This document shows, piece by piece, positions 1 to 5,900 of a stretch of DNA of 6,184 bases (its first letter is position 1; each line of letters begins with the position of its first letter). The notes beneath the pieces are model-generated. The model made no database searches, was not told where the DNA came from, and saw only the letters and a list, made by a program, of their open reading frames with translations. The stretch is from positions 1-6,184 of the forward strand of contig JAZURO010000049.1 in the NCBI GenBank assembly GCA_045606265.1, written 5' to 3'. The translations under genes and the position numbers were made by a program. Source of the stretch: RGIG4608 sp045606265 (GTDB lineage Bacteria; Bacillota; Clostridia; Oscillospirales; CAG-272).

Positions 1-8
1 ATCCTTTT

Positions 9-24
9 GATATCAAGATTTGTT
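9..24. repeat. Left copy of 16-bp direct repeat (partner 226-241)
   Basis: The sequence GATATCAAGATTTGTT here matches GATATCGAGATTTGTT at 226-241 at 15 of 16 positions, in the same orientation. The right copy lies within the 3' end of tsaE, where it is read on the minus strand as T-N-L-D-I. The left copy on the minus strand can also be read T-N-L-D-I, followed by K-R. The two copies bracket the whole structured stretch between them. A duplication is the likely explanation, but whether it came from element insertion or local rearrangement cannot be decided here. The left copy also overlaps a perfect 10-bp palindrome, TTGATATCAA, at 7-16. Confidence 0.55.
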
Positions 25-28
25 AGAC

Positions 29-66
29 GCTTTTTCTTTTGCCACAATAGGCACAAAAGAAAAAGC
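29..66. repeat. Perfect 13-bp inverted repeat (long hairpin)
   Basis: The arm GCTTTTTCTTTTG (29-41) is the exact reverse complement of CAAAAGAAAAAGC (54-66), with a 12-nt spacer. CC at 42-43 can also pair with GG at 50-51 if CA is bulged. On neither strand is the hairpin followed by a T-run, so it does not fit a standard intrinsic terminator. It lies about 120 bp beyond the tsaE stop, on the downstream side of that gene. It could be part of a small palindromic repeat element or act as an RNA-stabilising hairpin. Confidence 0.6.
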
Positions 67-85
67 TTTGCAAAAAGAAAATGCC

Positions 86-148
86 GTTTCGCCTACGCGG
101 CGGGCGCCACTACTCGTGGAGAGCCACCTTTGAAAAGGTGGACGAAAC
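86..148. repeat. Three-hairpin, cloverleaf-like structured element
   Basis: Three hairpins follow one another: CGCC/GGCG (90-93 and 99-102, loop TACGC), CCAC/GTGG (107-110 and 116-119, loop TACTC), and CCACCTT/AAGGTGG (124-130 and 135-141, loop TGAA). GTTTCG at 86-91 is complementary to CGAAAC at 143-148 and could close all three as an outer stem, although its last two bases compete with the first hairpin. This GC-rich patch contrasts with its AT-rich surroundings. The design resembles REP- or MITE-like intergenic elements, and it could also act as folded RNA in the 3' region of the tsaE transcript. It is not a tRNA: there is no acceptor stem or 7-nt anticodon loop. Family identity is unknown. 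Confidence 0.55.
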
Positions 149-150
149 AA

Positions 151-186
151 TAGCACGGGGTTTGTGCTAACATTTCTATAAACCCC
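151..186. other. Hairpin with potential pseudoknot just downstream of tsaE
   Basis: TAGCAC (151-156) pairs with GTGCTA (164-169) around the 7-nt loop GGGGTTT (157-163). That loop is exactly complementary to AAACCCC at 180-186. The two pairings interleave, so the segment could form an H-type pseudoknot or switch between two folds. It begins 3 nt past the tsaE stop codon in the direction of transcription. There is no U-tract after it on the minus strand, so a terminator role is unproven. Confidence 0.4.
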
Positions 187-189
187 AAT

Positions 190-645
190 TTATGCAATTA
201 CAATTTTAATATTTCTTTCGTTCGGGATATCGAGATTTGTTTTCGTGATTTCAACTCTTATATGCTCATCGGGAATAGCATAGGGAATGTTTTCGCTCCA
301 CTCAACAAGACAAACTGAGCCTTCGTCGAGATAATCGTAATATCCAATCGAATAAAGGTCATCCTCGTCGGTGATTCGGTACATATCAAAGTGAAAAAGC
401 CGTCTTTGTCCCTTTTTTGTGGGATATTCATTGACGAGCGCAAAGGTTGGCGATCGCACGAGTGCATTCGGTGAGAAGACTTTGGCAAACCCACGTACAA
501 AGGCGGTTTTTCCTACTCCCAAATCACCGTATAGAGCGATAAAATGGGGAAGGGCAAGATCTTTTTCAAGCTCACAAGCCAAATCGAATCCAACCTTTTC
601 GGTTTCCTCGGGCGAATTAGTTATAATTTCCTTAAAAGCTGTCAT
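190..645 (-). CDS. tsaE: tRNA threonylcarbamoyladenosine biosynthesis ATPase TsaE
   Basis: TsaE is the cytoplasmic P-loop ATPase that works with TsaB and TsaD to place the threonylcarbamoyl group on A37 of ANN-decoding tRNAs (t6A). The 151-residue product has the family landmarks in order: Walker A GDLGVGKT (residues 40-47), SPTF (65-68), HFDMYR (85-90) and the Walker B-like LVEWSE (113-118). Its length is usual for the family. The frame stays open 35 codons further upstream, but that stretch runs antisense-free through the preceding gene in another frame and does not resemble TsaE. The start MTAFKEI at 645 gives the expected N-terminus and lies 1 nt past the DUF896 stop, which suggests translational coupling; its own ribosome binding site is weak. 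Many Firmicutes carry tsaB and rimI next to tsaE, but here nothing coding follows within the window. The last codons contain the right copy of a direct repeat, so the C-terminal tail may have been altered. Confidence 0.95.
   Translation of the reverse strand: MTAFKEIITNSPEETEKVGFDLACELEKDLALPHFIALYGDLGVGKTAFVRGFAKVFSPNALVRSPTFALVNEYPTKKGQRRLFHFDMYRITDEDDLYSIGYYDYLDEGSVCLVEWSENIPYAIPDEHIRVEITKTNLDIPNERNIKIVIA
226..241. repeat. Right copy of 16-bp direct repeat (partner 9-24), inside tsaE
   Basis: GATATCGAGATTTGTT differs from the copy at 9-24 only at its seventh base. It encodes part of the TsaE C-terminal tail (T-N-L-D-I), 11 to 16 residues before the end of the protein. If the pair arose by insertion, the coding tail after this point may be contributed by the element rather than by the ancestral gene. 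Confidence 0.5.
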
Positions 646-646
646 A

Positions 647-859
647 TTATTTCTTTTTTGCAACCTCGGTGAATTTCTTTTTCGTTCCGTCCGGATATTG
701 AACCACCGTGTTTTCAAGCTGAGCACCAAACGAGGCACGAATTTCTGCAACGTATTCCATTCTCAGCTCGTGCTGTTCCTTTTTTTCTTCTTCGGTAAGC
801 TCACGAACCTTTTGCTCGTGAGCGTAGTATTTTATTTTATCAAGCTTTGATTTTTCCAT
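647..859 (-). CDS. DUF896 (UPF0291, YnzC-like) small protein
   Basis: This 70-residue, highly charged, mostly helical protein matches the UPF0291/DUF896 family, whose best-known member is Bacillus subtilis YnzC. Family features are the N-terminal helix (MEKSKLDKIKYYAHEQK), LTEEE at residues 21-25, LRMEY at 32-36, the following basic and serine-containing stretch, and VVQYPDG near 52-58. YnzC forms a helical hairpin, and its function is not established; a link to SOS-induced genes has been noted for some relatives. There is no signal peptide, no membrane segment and no cysteine. The ATG at 859 is preceded by GGAG at 865-868 with 5-nt spacing. It starts 17 nt after the exporter stop and ends 1 nt before the tsaE start, so it is the middle gene of the operon. 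The assignment rests on sequence resemblance read by eye. Confidence 0.88.
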   Translation of the reverse strand: MEKSKLDKIKYYAHEQKVRELTEEEKKEQHELRMEYVAEIRASFGAQLENTVVQYPDGTKKKFTEVAKKK

Positions 860-864
860 TTTAA

Positions 865-868
865 CTCC
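865..868 (-). promoter_or_regulatory. Ribosome binding site of the DUF896 gene
   Basis: On the minus strand TTGGAG precedes the ATG at 859 with 5 nt between GGAG and the start codon. It lies in the 17-nt gap after the exporter gene and fixes the start of the small protein. Confidence 0.7.
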
Positions 869-876
869 AAAACATT

Positions 877-2637
877 TTATTCAGTAAATGAGTACATCTT
901 GTAAAGGTCGGCATAGAGTCCGCCCTTTTCTATAAGCTCCTTGTGAGTTCCGCTTTCCTCAATACCGTTTTCGGTAAGCACAAGGATCCTGTCAGCATTT
1001 TTGATTGTCGTCAAGCGGTGAGCAACAGTGAAGGTCGTTCTGCCCTTGGCGAGCTTTTCAAGAGATTGCTGAATGAGATATTCGCTCTCATTGTCAAGCG
1101 CACTTGTCGCCTCATCAAGAATGAGAATCGGGGGATTTTTGAGGAACACACGTGCGATTGAAATTCGCTGCTTCTGTCCACCTGAGAGCTTTACACCACG
1201 TTCACCGACGTAGGTATCGTAACCGTCGGGAAGGGTGAGAATGAACTCGTGCGCACCGGCGAGCTTAGCCGCCTCAATAATTTCATCTTCGGTGCAATCG
1301 GGTTTTCCGTATGCGATATTCTCACGAACACTGCCTGAGAAAAGATAAACATCCTGCTGAACGATACCTATATGCTCACGGAGTGATTTTTGTGTTATAC
1401 CCTTAATATCCTTGCCGTCAATCAGGATTCGACCGTCGTTTGCTTCATAGAATCTGGGAATAAGCGCACAAAGTGTAGTTTTTCCGCCGCCCGAGGGTCC
1501 AACGAGTGCCACACTTTCGCCCGCTTTTACGTGAAGATTCAGTTCACAAAGAACGTTCTTTTCGGTTCCGCTGTAACGGAAGGTGAGATTTTCAAAGGTG
1601 ATGTCGCCCTTTACGTTCTCAATGCTTTCTGCATTTTCGCTGTCCTCAATATCGGGATCAATATCCATAATCTCACAAAAACGCTCAATACCTGTCATCC
1701 CTCGCTGGAACTGTTCTGTAAACTCAACAAGGCGTCGGATTGATGTGAGGAGCATACTTGCAAAGAGCATAAAGGCGATAAAGTCTGCGCTTGTGATCTT
1801 GTTGTCGGCAAGGAAGAATGCACCCGCAACAACTACGATTATGTAGAGCGCACCGTCGAAAAATCTTGTTGACGATTGGAACGCGCCCATATATTTATAG
1901 ACCTTCTTTTTTACGGAAAGGAAGCTTGAATTACTCTTTTCGAATTTTTTAATTTCAGTATCCTCGTTAGCGAAGGACTTAACCTCGTGAATACCGAGCA
2001 AGCTGTCCTCAACCTGGGAATTCAGCTCACCGACTATGCGACGGCTCTCCTTAAAGCCCTCTTTCATCTTCGTTCTGAAGCGGGTCATACACAAAATCAT
2101 AACGGGCACTATCGCAAATATGAGAAGTGTCAAGGGGACGTTGATTGTGCAGAGAATGATGAATGATGCAATAATTTTAATGCCTGCTATAAAGAACTCC
2201 TCGGGGCAGTGATGCGCAAATTCGGTAACGTCAAAGAGGTCGCTTGTGATTCTTGACATCAAAGTACCGATTTTCGTATTGTCATAGTACGAGAACGAGA
2301 GCTTTTGAAGGTGGGTAAAGAAATCTCTGCGCATATCCGTTTCGATTTTTGTACCCATAATGTGTCCTGTTGATGCCATATAGTAGTATGCCGCTGTGTC
2401 GATAAGACGGAGTACAAGATAAATAATACCGCAGGTAATGATAAATCTTGGTGTTAGTGAAGCAACGTCGGTTTCGGCTCTTCCCGTGATTTCACGGGCA
2501 ATTAGTGGCAGAACGATCTCAACCACGGTTGTCAGCGAAGCGCAAAGAAGGTCGAGAATAAGTATTCCTTTGTATTTTTTGTAATAGGGCAGAAATCTTG
2601 ATAAAAGCTCGCCCTTTTTCTTTTTGTTTTCAGCCAT
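877..2637 (-). CDS. ABC exporter half-transporter (membrane domain fused to ATPase)
   Basis: A 586-residue type IV (MsbA/BmrA-like) ABC exporter subunit that should dimerise in the cytoplasmic membrane and use ATP to export a substrate that cannot be predicted. The membrane domain has six segments at about residues 24-46, 63-87, 148-165, 167-184, 261-278 and 283-302. The nucleotide-binding domain has the A-loop tyrosine (Y355), Walker A GPSGGGKT (380-387), Q-loop (Q427/Q428), GERG X-loop (478-481), signature LSGGQ (484-488), Walker B ILILDE with catalytic E509, the D-loop SALD, and switch histidine H540. All catalytic residues are present, so one gene is enough for an active homodimer. No partner half-transporter is adjacent, which favours a homodimer, although a partner elsewhere is possible. 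The ATG at 2637 has AAGGA 9 nt upstream, and the lysine-rich N-terminus has no signal peptide. It is the first gene of the operon with DUF896 and tsaE. Confidence 0.95.
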   Translation of the reverse strand: MAENKKKKGELLSRFLPYYKKYKGILILDLLCASLTTVVEIVLPLIAREITGRAETDVASLTPRFIITCGIIYLVLRLIDTAAYYYMASTGHIMGTKIETDMRRDFFTHLQKLSFSYYDNTKIGTLMSRITSDLFDVTEFAHHCPEEFFIAGIKIIASFIILCTINVPLTLLIFAIVPVMILCMTRFRTKMKEGFKESRRIVGELNSQVEDSLLGIHEVKSFANEDTEIKKFEKSNSSFLSVKKKVYKYMGAFQSSTRFFDGALYIIVVVAGAFFLADNKITSADFIAFMLFASMLLTSIRRLVEFTEQFQRGMTGIERFCEIMDIDPDIEDSENAESIENVKGDITFENLTFRYSGTEKNVLCELNLHVKAGESVALVGPSGGGKTTLCALIPRFYEANDGRILIDGKDIKGITQKSLREHIGIVQQDVYLFSGSVRENIAYGKPDCTEDEIIEAAKLAGAHEFILTLPDGYDTYVGERGVKLSGGQKQRISIARVFLKNPPILILDEATSALDNESEYLIQQSLEKLAKGRTTFTVAHRLTTIKNADRILVLTENGIEESGTHKELIEKGGLYADLYKMYSFTE

Positions 2638-2646
2638 TTTGGGATT

Positions 2647-2651
2647 TCCTT
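2647..2651 (-). promoter_or_regulatory. Ribosome binding site of the ABC exporter
   Basis: On the minus strand AAGGA lies 9 nt before the ATG at 2637. It supports that start over internal methionines, and the first residues MAENKKKKGELL lead directly into the expected exporter N-terminus. Confidence 0.6.
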
Positions 2652-2667
2652 TTGTATATATCTCTTA

Positions 2668-2704
2668 ATTATATTAGTATAACACATATTTCCGTAAAAT
2701 TAAA
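2668..2704 (-). promoter_or_regulatory. Probable promoter of the exporter-DUF896-tsaE operon
   Basis: On the minus strand TGTTATACT (2676-2684) is an extended -10 element with TATACT at 2676-2681. The hexamer 17 nt upstream is TTTAAT (2699-2704), a poor -35, as is common when an extended -10 is present. An overlapping alternative -10, TATAAT, is at 2668-2673. Initiation near 2665-2670 would give a leader of about 30 nt before the exporter start. This was read by eye only. Confidence 0.45.
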
Positions 2705-2737
2705 GAGGTTTTCAAAAAAATAATCAAAAAACCTCTT
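2703..2737. repeat. 10-bp-arm inverted repeat in the divergent promoter region
   Basis: AAGAGGTTTT (2703-2712) and AAAACCTCTT (2728-2737) are exact reverse complements separated by 15 nt. It cannot be a useful terminator for either neighbour, because both flanking genes are transcribed away from it. Its left arm reaches the -35 position of the exporter promoter, so it may be an operator for a dimeric regulator. A DNA hairpin is the alternative. No regulator gene is present in the window. Confidence 0.4.
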
Positions 2738-2742
2738 AAAAA

Positions 2743-2779
2743 TGGCACCCTGTGGCACCTTTTGGCACCTTTTGACACC
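2743..2779. repeat. Four TGRCACC direct repeats phased at exactly 10 bp
   Basis: TGGCACC occurs at 2743-2749, 2753-2759 and 2763-2769, and TGACACC at 2773-2779, so each starts exactly 10 bp after the last. The spacers are mostly TTT. The array ends 11 bp before a TATAAT box (2791-2796). About one helical turn per repeat puts all copies on one face of the DNA, a pattern typical of cooperative protein binding to direct repeats. A related TTGGCAC occurs at 2848-2854, and GTGTCA at 2799-2804 is the inverse of TGACAC. Confidence 0.55.
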
Positions 2780-2796
2780 TTTTTTTAGTATATAAT
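2772..2796 (+). promoter_or_regulatory. Candidate promoter of the YD-repeat gene
   Basis: TATAAT at 2791-2796 is a perfect -10. The nearest good -35, TTGACA at 2772-2777, is only 13 bp away, too short for a standard sigma-70 promoter, and no acceptable hexamer sits at 16-18 bp. A likely reading is a promoter that relies on an activator bound to the phased repeats just upstream. Initiation near 2802 would give a leader of about 125 nt. Confidence 0.4.
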
Positions 2797-2806
2797 CAGT
2801 GTCACA

Positions 2807-2857
2807 AGGAGGTGGTTAACTTGATTGTTTAAGAAAAAGGGCGATTATTGGCACGGA
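2807..2857 (+). other. Leader with extra Shine-Dalgarno and 11-codon reading frame
   Basis: AGGAGGTG at 2807-2814 is a near-perfect ribosome binding site with no long gene behind it. Ten nucleotides later TTG (2825) opens the frame LFKKKGDYWHG, ended by TAG at 2858-2860; another TTG at 2821 gives only three codons before TAA. The 11-codon frame is in phase with the long downstream gene, 22 codons after the TAG. It may be a leader peptide or the remnant of a truncated gene start, and expression is unknown. A 6-bp stem, TATGCT/AGCATA (2861-2866 and 2888-2893), follows it. Confidence 0.35.
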
Positions 2858-2914
2858 TAGTATGCTCTTAACTCAATCGACGTGCAAAGCATAAGAAAAA
2901 CAAAAAATAAAAAA

Positions 2915-2919
2915 GGAGG
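2915..2919 (+). promoter_or_regulatory. Ribosome binding site of the YD-repeat gene
   Basis: GGAGG lies 7 nt before the ATG at 2927, within an A-rich leader. It fixes that ATG as the start. The only in-frame alternative downstream of the TAG at 2858 is a GTG at 2882, which has no comparable site. Confidence 0.8.
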
Positions 2920-2926
2920 ACAAAAA

Positions 2927-5900
2927 ATGTCAAATACTTATGTTAAAAAATACGACGTGGGGCAGATAAAGCTCGATTTGCCATACGCCAACTATATTCA
3001 CGAGCTGCCCTTGCTTTCTTTCGGAGATATCTTGCATACGATTAATTTGTCGCTTGTGTTCAATTATGCGAATAGGGGAGAAAACACATTTTCGGTTTTT
3101 AAGGGCTACAAATTCAATTGGCAGAAACGAATTATTCTTGATAGTAGCACGCAGTGCCCAACAAGCTTCGTTGATGAGTACGGAAAAACAACAAATCTTT
3201 ACAATAACGACGGCGTTTATACTTTCGGGGATGATTCGCAAAGAATTATAAGAACAACTGCACGTCCGAGCTTGCCGCCAATACCCGGAAGCGATATAGA
3301 AATGGAAGACGGTATTGAAACCTTTGACTATACCGTGGAATATCCCGACGGAAGCAAAGAGGTATATAATCAGAACGGTTATCTTATGTCAATGTGTGAT
3401 AAATACAGCGACAATGCCTTTTTAACCTTTTTGCATCTTAGTAACGGAAGACTGAGCAGTATCATATACAATAACAATAAAAAAATCATCTTTACATATC
3501 CCGATGATTCTGAAATCACAATTACGTATAAGGTCGGCTCTGAGAGCATTTGTACTACGACGATCAACGCATCTGACAATGATTCTTCCGTTTTAGTTGA
3601 TCACTATTCGGGAGTGGAATATGAATTGCAATTATCAAATATGAATTTCACTGTCACGGGCAGTGCAACCGAGAATGAAGAAACTGTAACGTACATTAAG
3701 GAATTAATAGCAGAGACGAACTCCACTCTCAGCATCATTGATAAAATCGGCGATGAGATTGTAAACAAAATCTCTTATACGTATCCCGGCTATGCCAGCA
3801 ATTTTGTTGATGGAGGGAGTAATCTTGTTGTAATAACCGATAAGAACGGTGTGAAAACAATGGTGCAGTATGAAAATAAAAAGCCCAAGTATTCTTTTGA
3901 GTATAAAGATAATTTTGATTCTATGTTTTACCTCAATAGATATCTTGGCAATATTTCAATATATCAGGATCAAAAGGTTGTTGCGAAACAAACATATAAT
4001 GATTGTGATTGTTTATTATATGGTTTGAATGGAAAATGGACTAGAAGTTTGACGAATTACGGTAATTCCAGAGGTTATTTCTTGGTTTCGGGATGGGTTA
4101 ATTATTTCGCCCAACAATTTGAATTAACATTGGAAGGAAAAACTGACCCCAGAAAAATAATATACTGCACTCCCGACCAATGGACTTATTTTGCTTTTAT
4201 TTATAAAAGTGAGTCAAACGACATATCTATTTCATTTGGTGCTAATACAGGAACATATAAAACGAGAGATTTCAAAATAGAGTATCTCCCCGATTATCAG
4301 GAGGGTGATTGGGAGTATGCTCATTTATACAAGTCAGAAGATATTTTGAATTATAACGGAGTATATATTCCTATTGATGATAGATGCATACGTTATACGA
4401 AAAACGGTCAAAACAATTGGCTTGAAGGTGCAACTGTTGATGATATTATCAAGTATAAGATTAACGCAAAGAAAAATGTTAACAATGGCGAAGCGTATTA
4501 CAACAATTTGAAAGAAGTTATTACAGGGGTTACGGGTTTGGCTGTTATATATAACGATCAGGCAATAGATATCAGTGCAGTTAAAGTCGGAAAAAGAATC
4601 ACTGATAAAGAAAATAAACAGTATATCAATATACTTGATATTGATGAAAACAACCCCACCTCATCCATTATTTCAAACAGTTTTGTCAACGGTGTGCTTG
4701 TTAGCACCAGTCAGTTTAATTCAAAACTTGATGTTGTTTCCGAAACAAGCAACGATATAACAACCTCTTATACGTATAATCAAGACGGTTTGCTAACGTT
4801 TGAGGGAATCCAAGGACTCAGCACTAAAACGGTAACATATTCTACTAATACAAACGGAGATATGGAAATACAGGTAACGGACGAGTTTAATAATTCGACT
4901 GTTTGTACAATGGATAGCAAATGGGGAGCAATAAAAACAATCCGATTGCCCGATAATACCGTAATCACAAACACCTATGACGGCGATATGAGTGCCTTGA
5001 TAAACCAATCCTTTGCTGTGGGTGATAATGCCAGAAAGAATATTTTCGGCTATGCTAACGGCAGGGTTAATTCATTGAGTGATGGTACGCTTACCTACAC
5101 ATTTGGCTATTCTGACAAGGGTGAGCTTGAAAGTGTTCTTAAAAACGGTACAGGCGTTGAACATCATACGTATAGCGAGAATGAGAATGATGATACGGAT
5201 ACCGTAGTCAGCAAATATCCGACTGAGGCAAGCCCTTTGCACACAACAACTCATATTTATGATAAGTATGGCAGATTGAAGAAAATTGAAGGAGTGCTTG
5301 AAAACGTTTATGATATTGCGCCTGTTATAGATGCAAGTAAGGTTGAAGAAATACCCAGCTCCGATAATAGATGCGCCGTTCTTTCAACAAGTGCCGATTT
5401 GTTGCGTGGTGAAACGACTACAAATATATACAGCACCAAAGGCGAGTTGACTGAGAAAACGGTTGTTGACACTGCGGATGCTTCCGATATAATCAGCAGA
5501 GAAACTTTCACTTATGACAGCATTGGCAGGGTAAAAACGGAGCATTATTATCCTACCTCGGACAAATTCAGATGTTTGTCAAAGACTATTGAGTATGAAA
5601 AAGGAGAAAACGACCCCACCGCTGATGGCACTATTTCAGAATTTACGTATGCAACAGATACTATTTGGGGGATTGTACCTCCTACGTTTATGATGCATAA
5701 AACTACAAATGAATATGAGGATGATTTTCATAGATTGACAAAGAAGACTCATAATATTGATAATGCTATTTTTGATAAATGCTTTACGTATGATAAATCG
5801 AGAATTGAGGAAGTTGAAGAACATATTTTTGATCAACAAATAGGTATATCGAATTATGAATACGATAATATGGGCAGAATATCATCTATTACTGCAAACG

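Noticed and set aside
29..66. Intrinsic terminator of the tsaE operon
   Set aside because: The T-rich stretch is inside the stem arm and no U-run follows the stem on the minus strand.
86..148. tRNA gene suggested by the cloverleaf shape
   Set aside because: The hairpins have 4- and 5-nt loops, there is no 7-bp acceptor stem, no anticodon loop and no GTTCRA motif.
646..750. Longer tsaE start at 750
   Set aside because: The extra 35 residues overlap the DUF896 gene in another frame and do not resemble TsaE; the start at 645 gives the usual family N-terminus and length.
419..850. Plus-strand open frame of 143 codons
   Set aside because: It lies wholly antisense to tsaE and the DUF896 gene, has no recognisable domain and no good ribosome binding site.
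1390..1743. Plus-strand open frame of 117 codons inside the exporter gene
   Set aside because: It is antisense to conserved ATPase-domain coding sequence, including the Walker A region, and its translation has no recognisable features.
2743..2780. Sigma-54 promoter based on the TGGCAC heptamers
   Set aside because: TGGCAC matches a -24 element, but no GC dinucleotide or TTGCA-like -12 element occurs at the required 10-bp distance from any GG; CA is found there instead. No sigma-54 activator is in the window.
2802..2926. Cyclic-di-GMP riboswitch in the leader, prompted by GTGCAAAGC
   Set aside because: Only that short stretch is reminiscent. The GGCAAACC and GAAA-tetraloop receptor parts and the required stems are missing.
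2930..3241. Minus-strand open frame of 103 codons
   Set aside because: It is antisense to the start of the YD-repeat gene, whose frame has a strong ribosome binding site and a family match.
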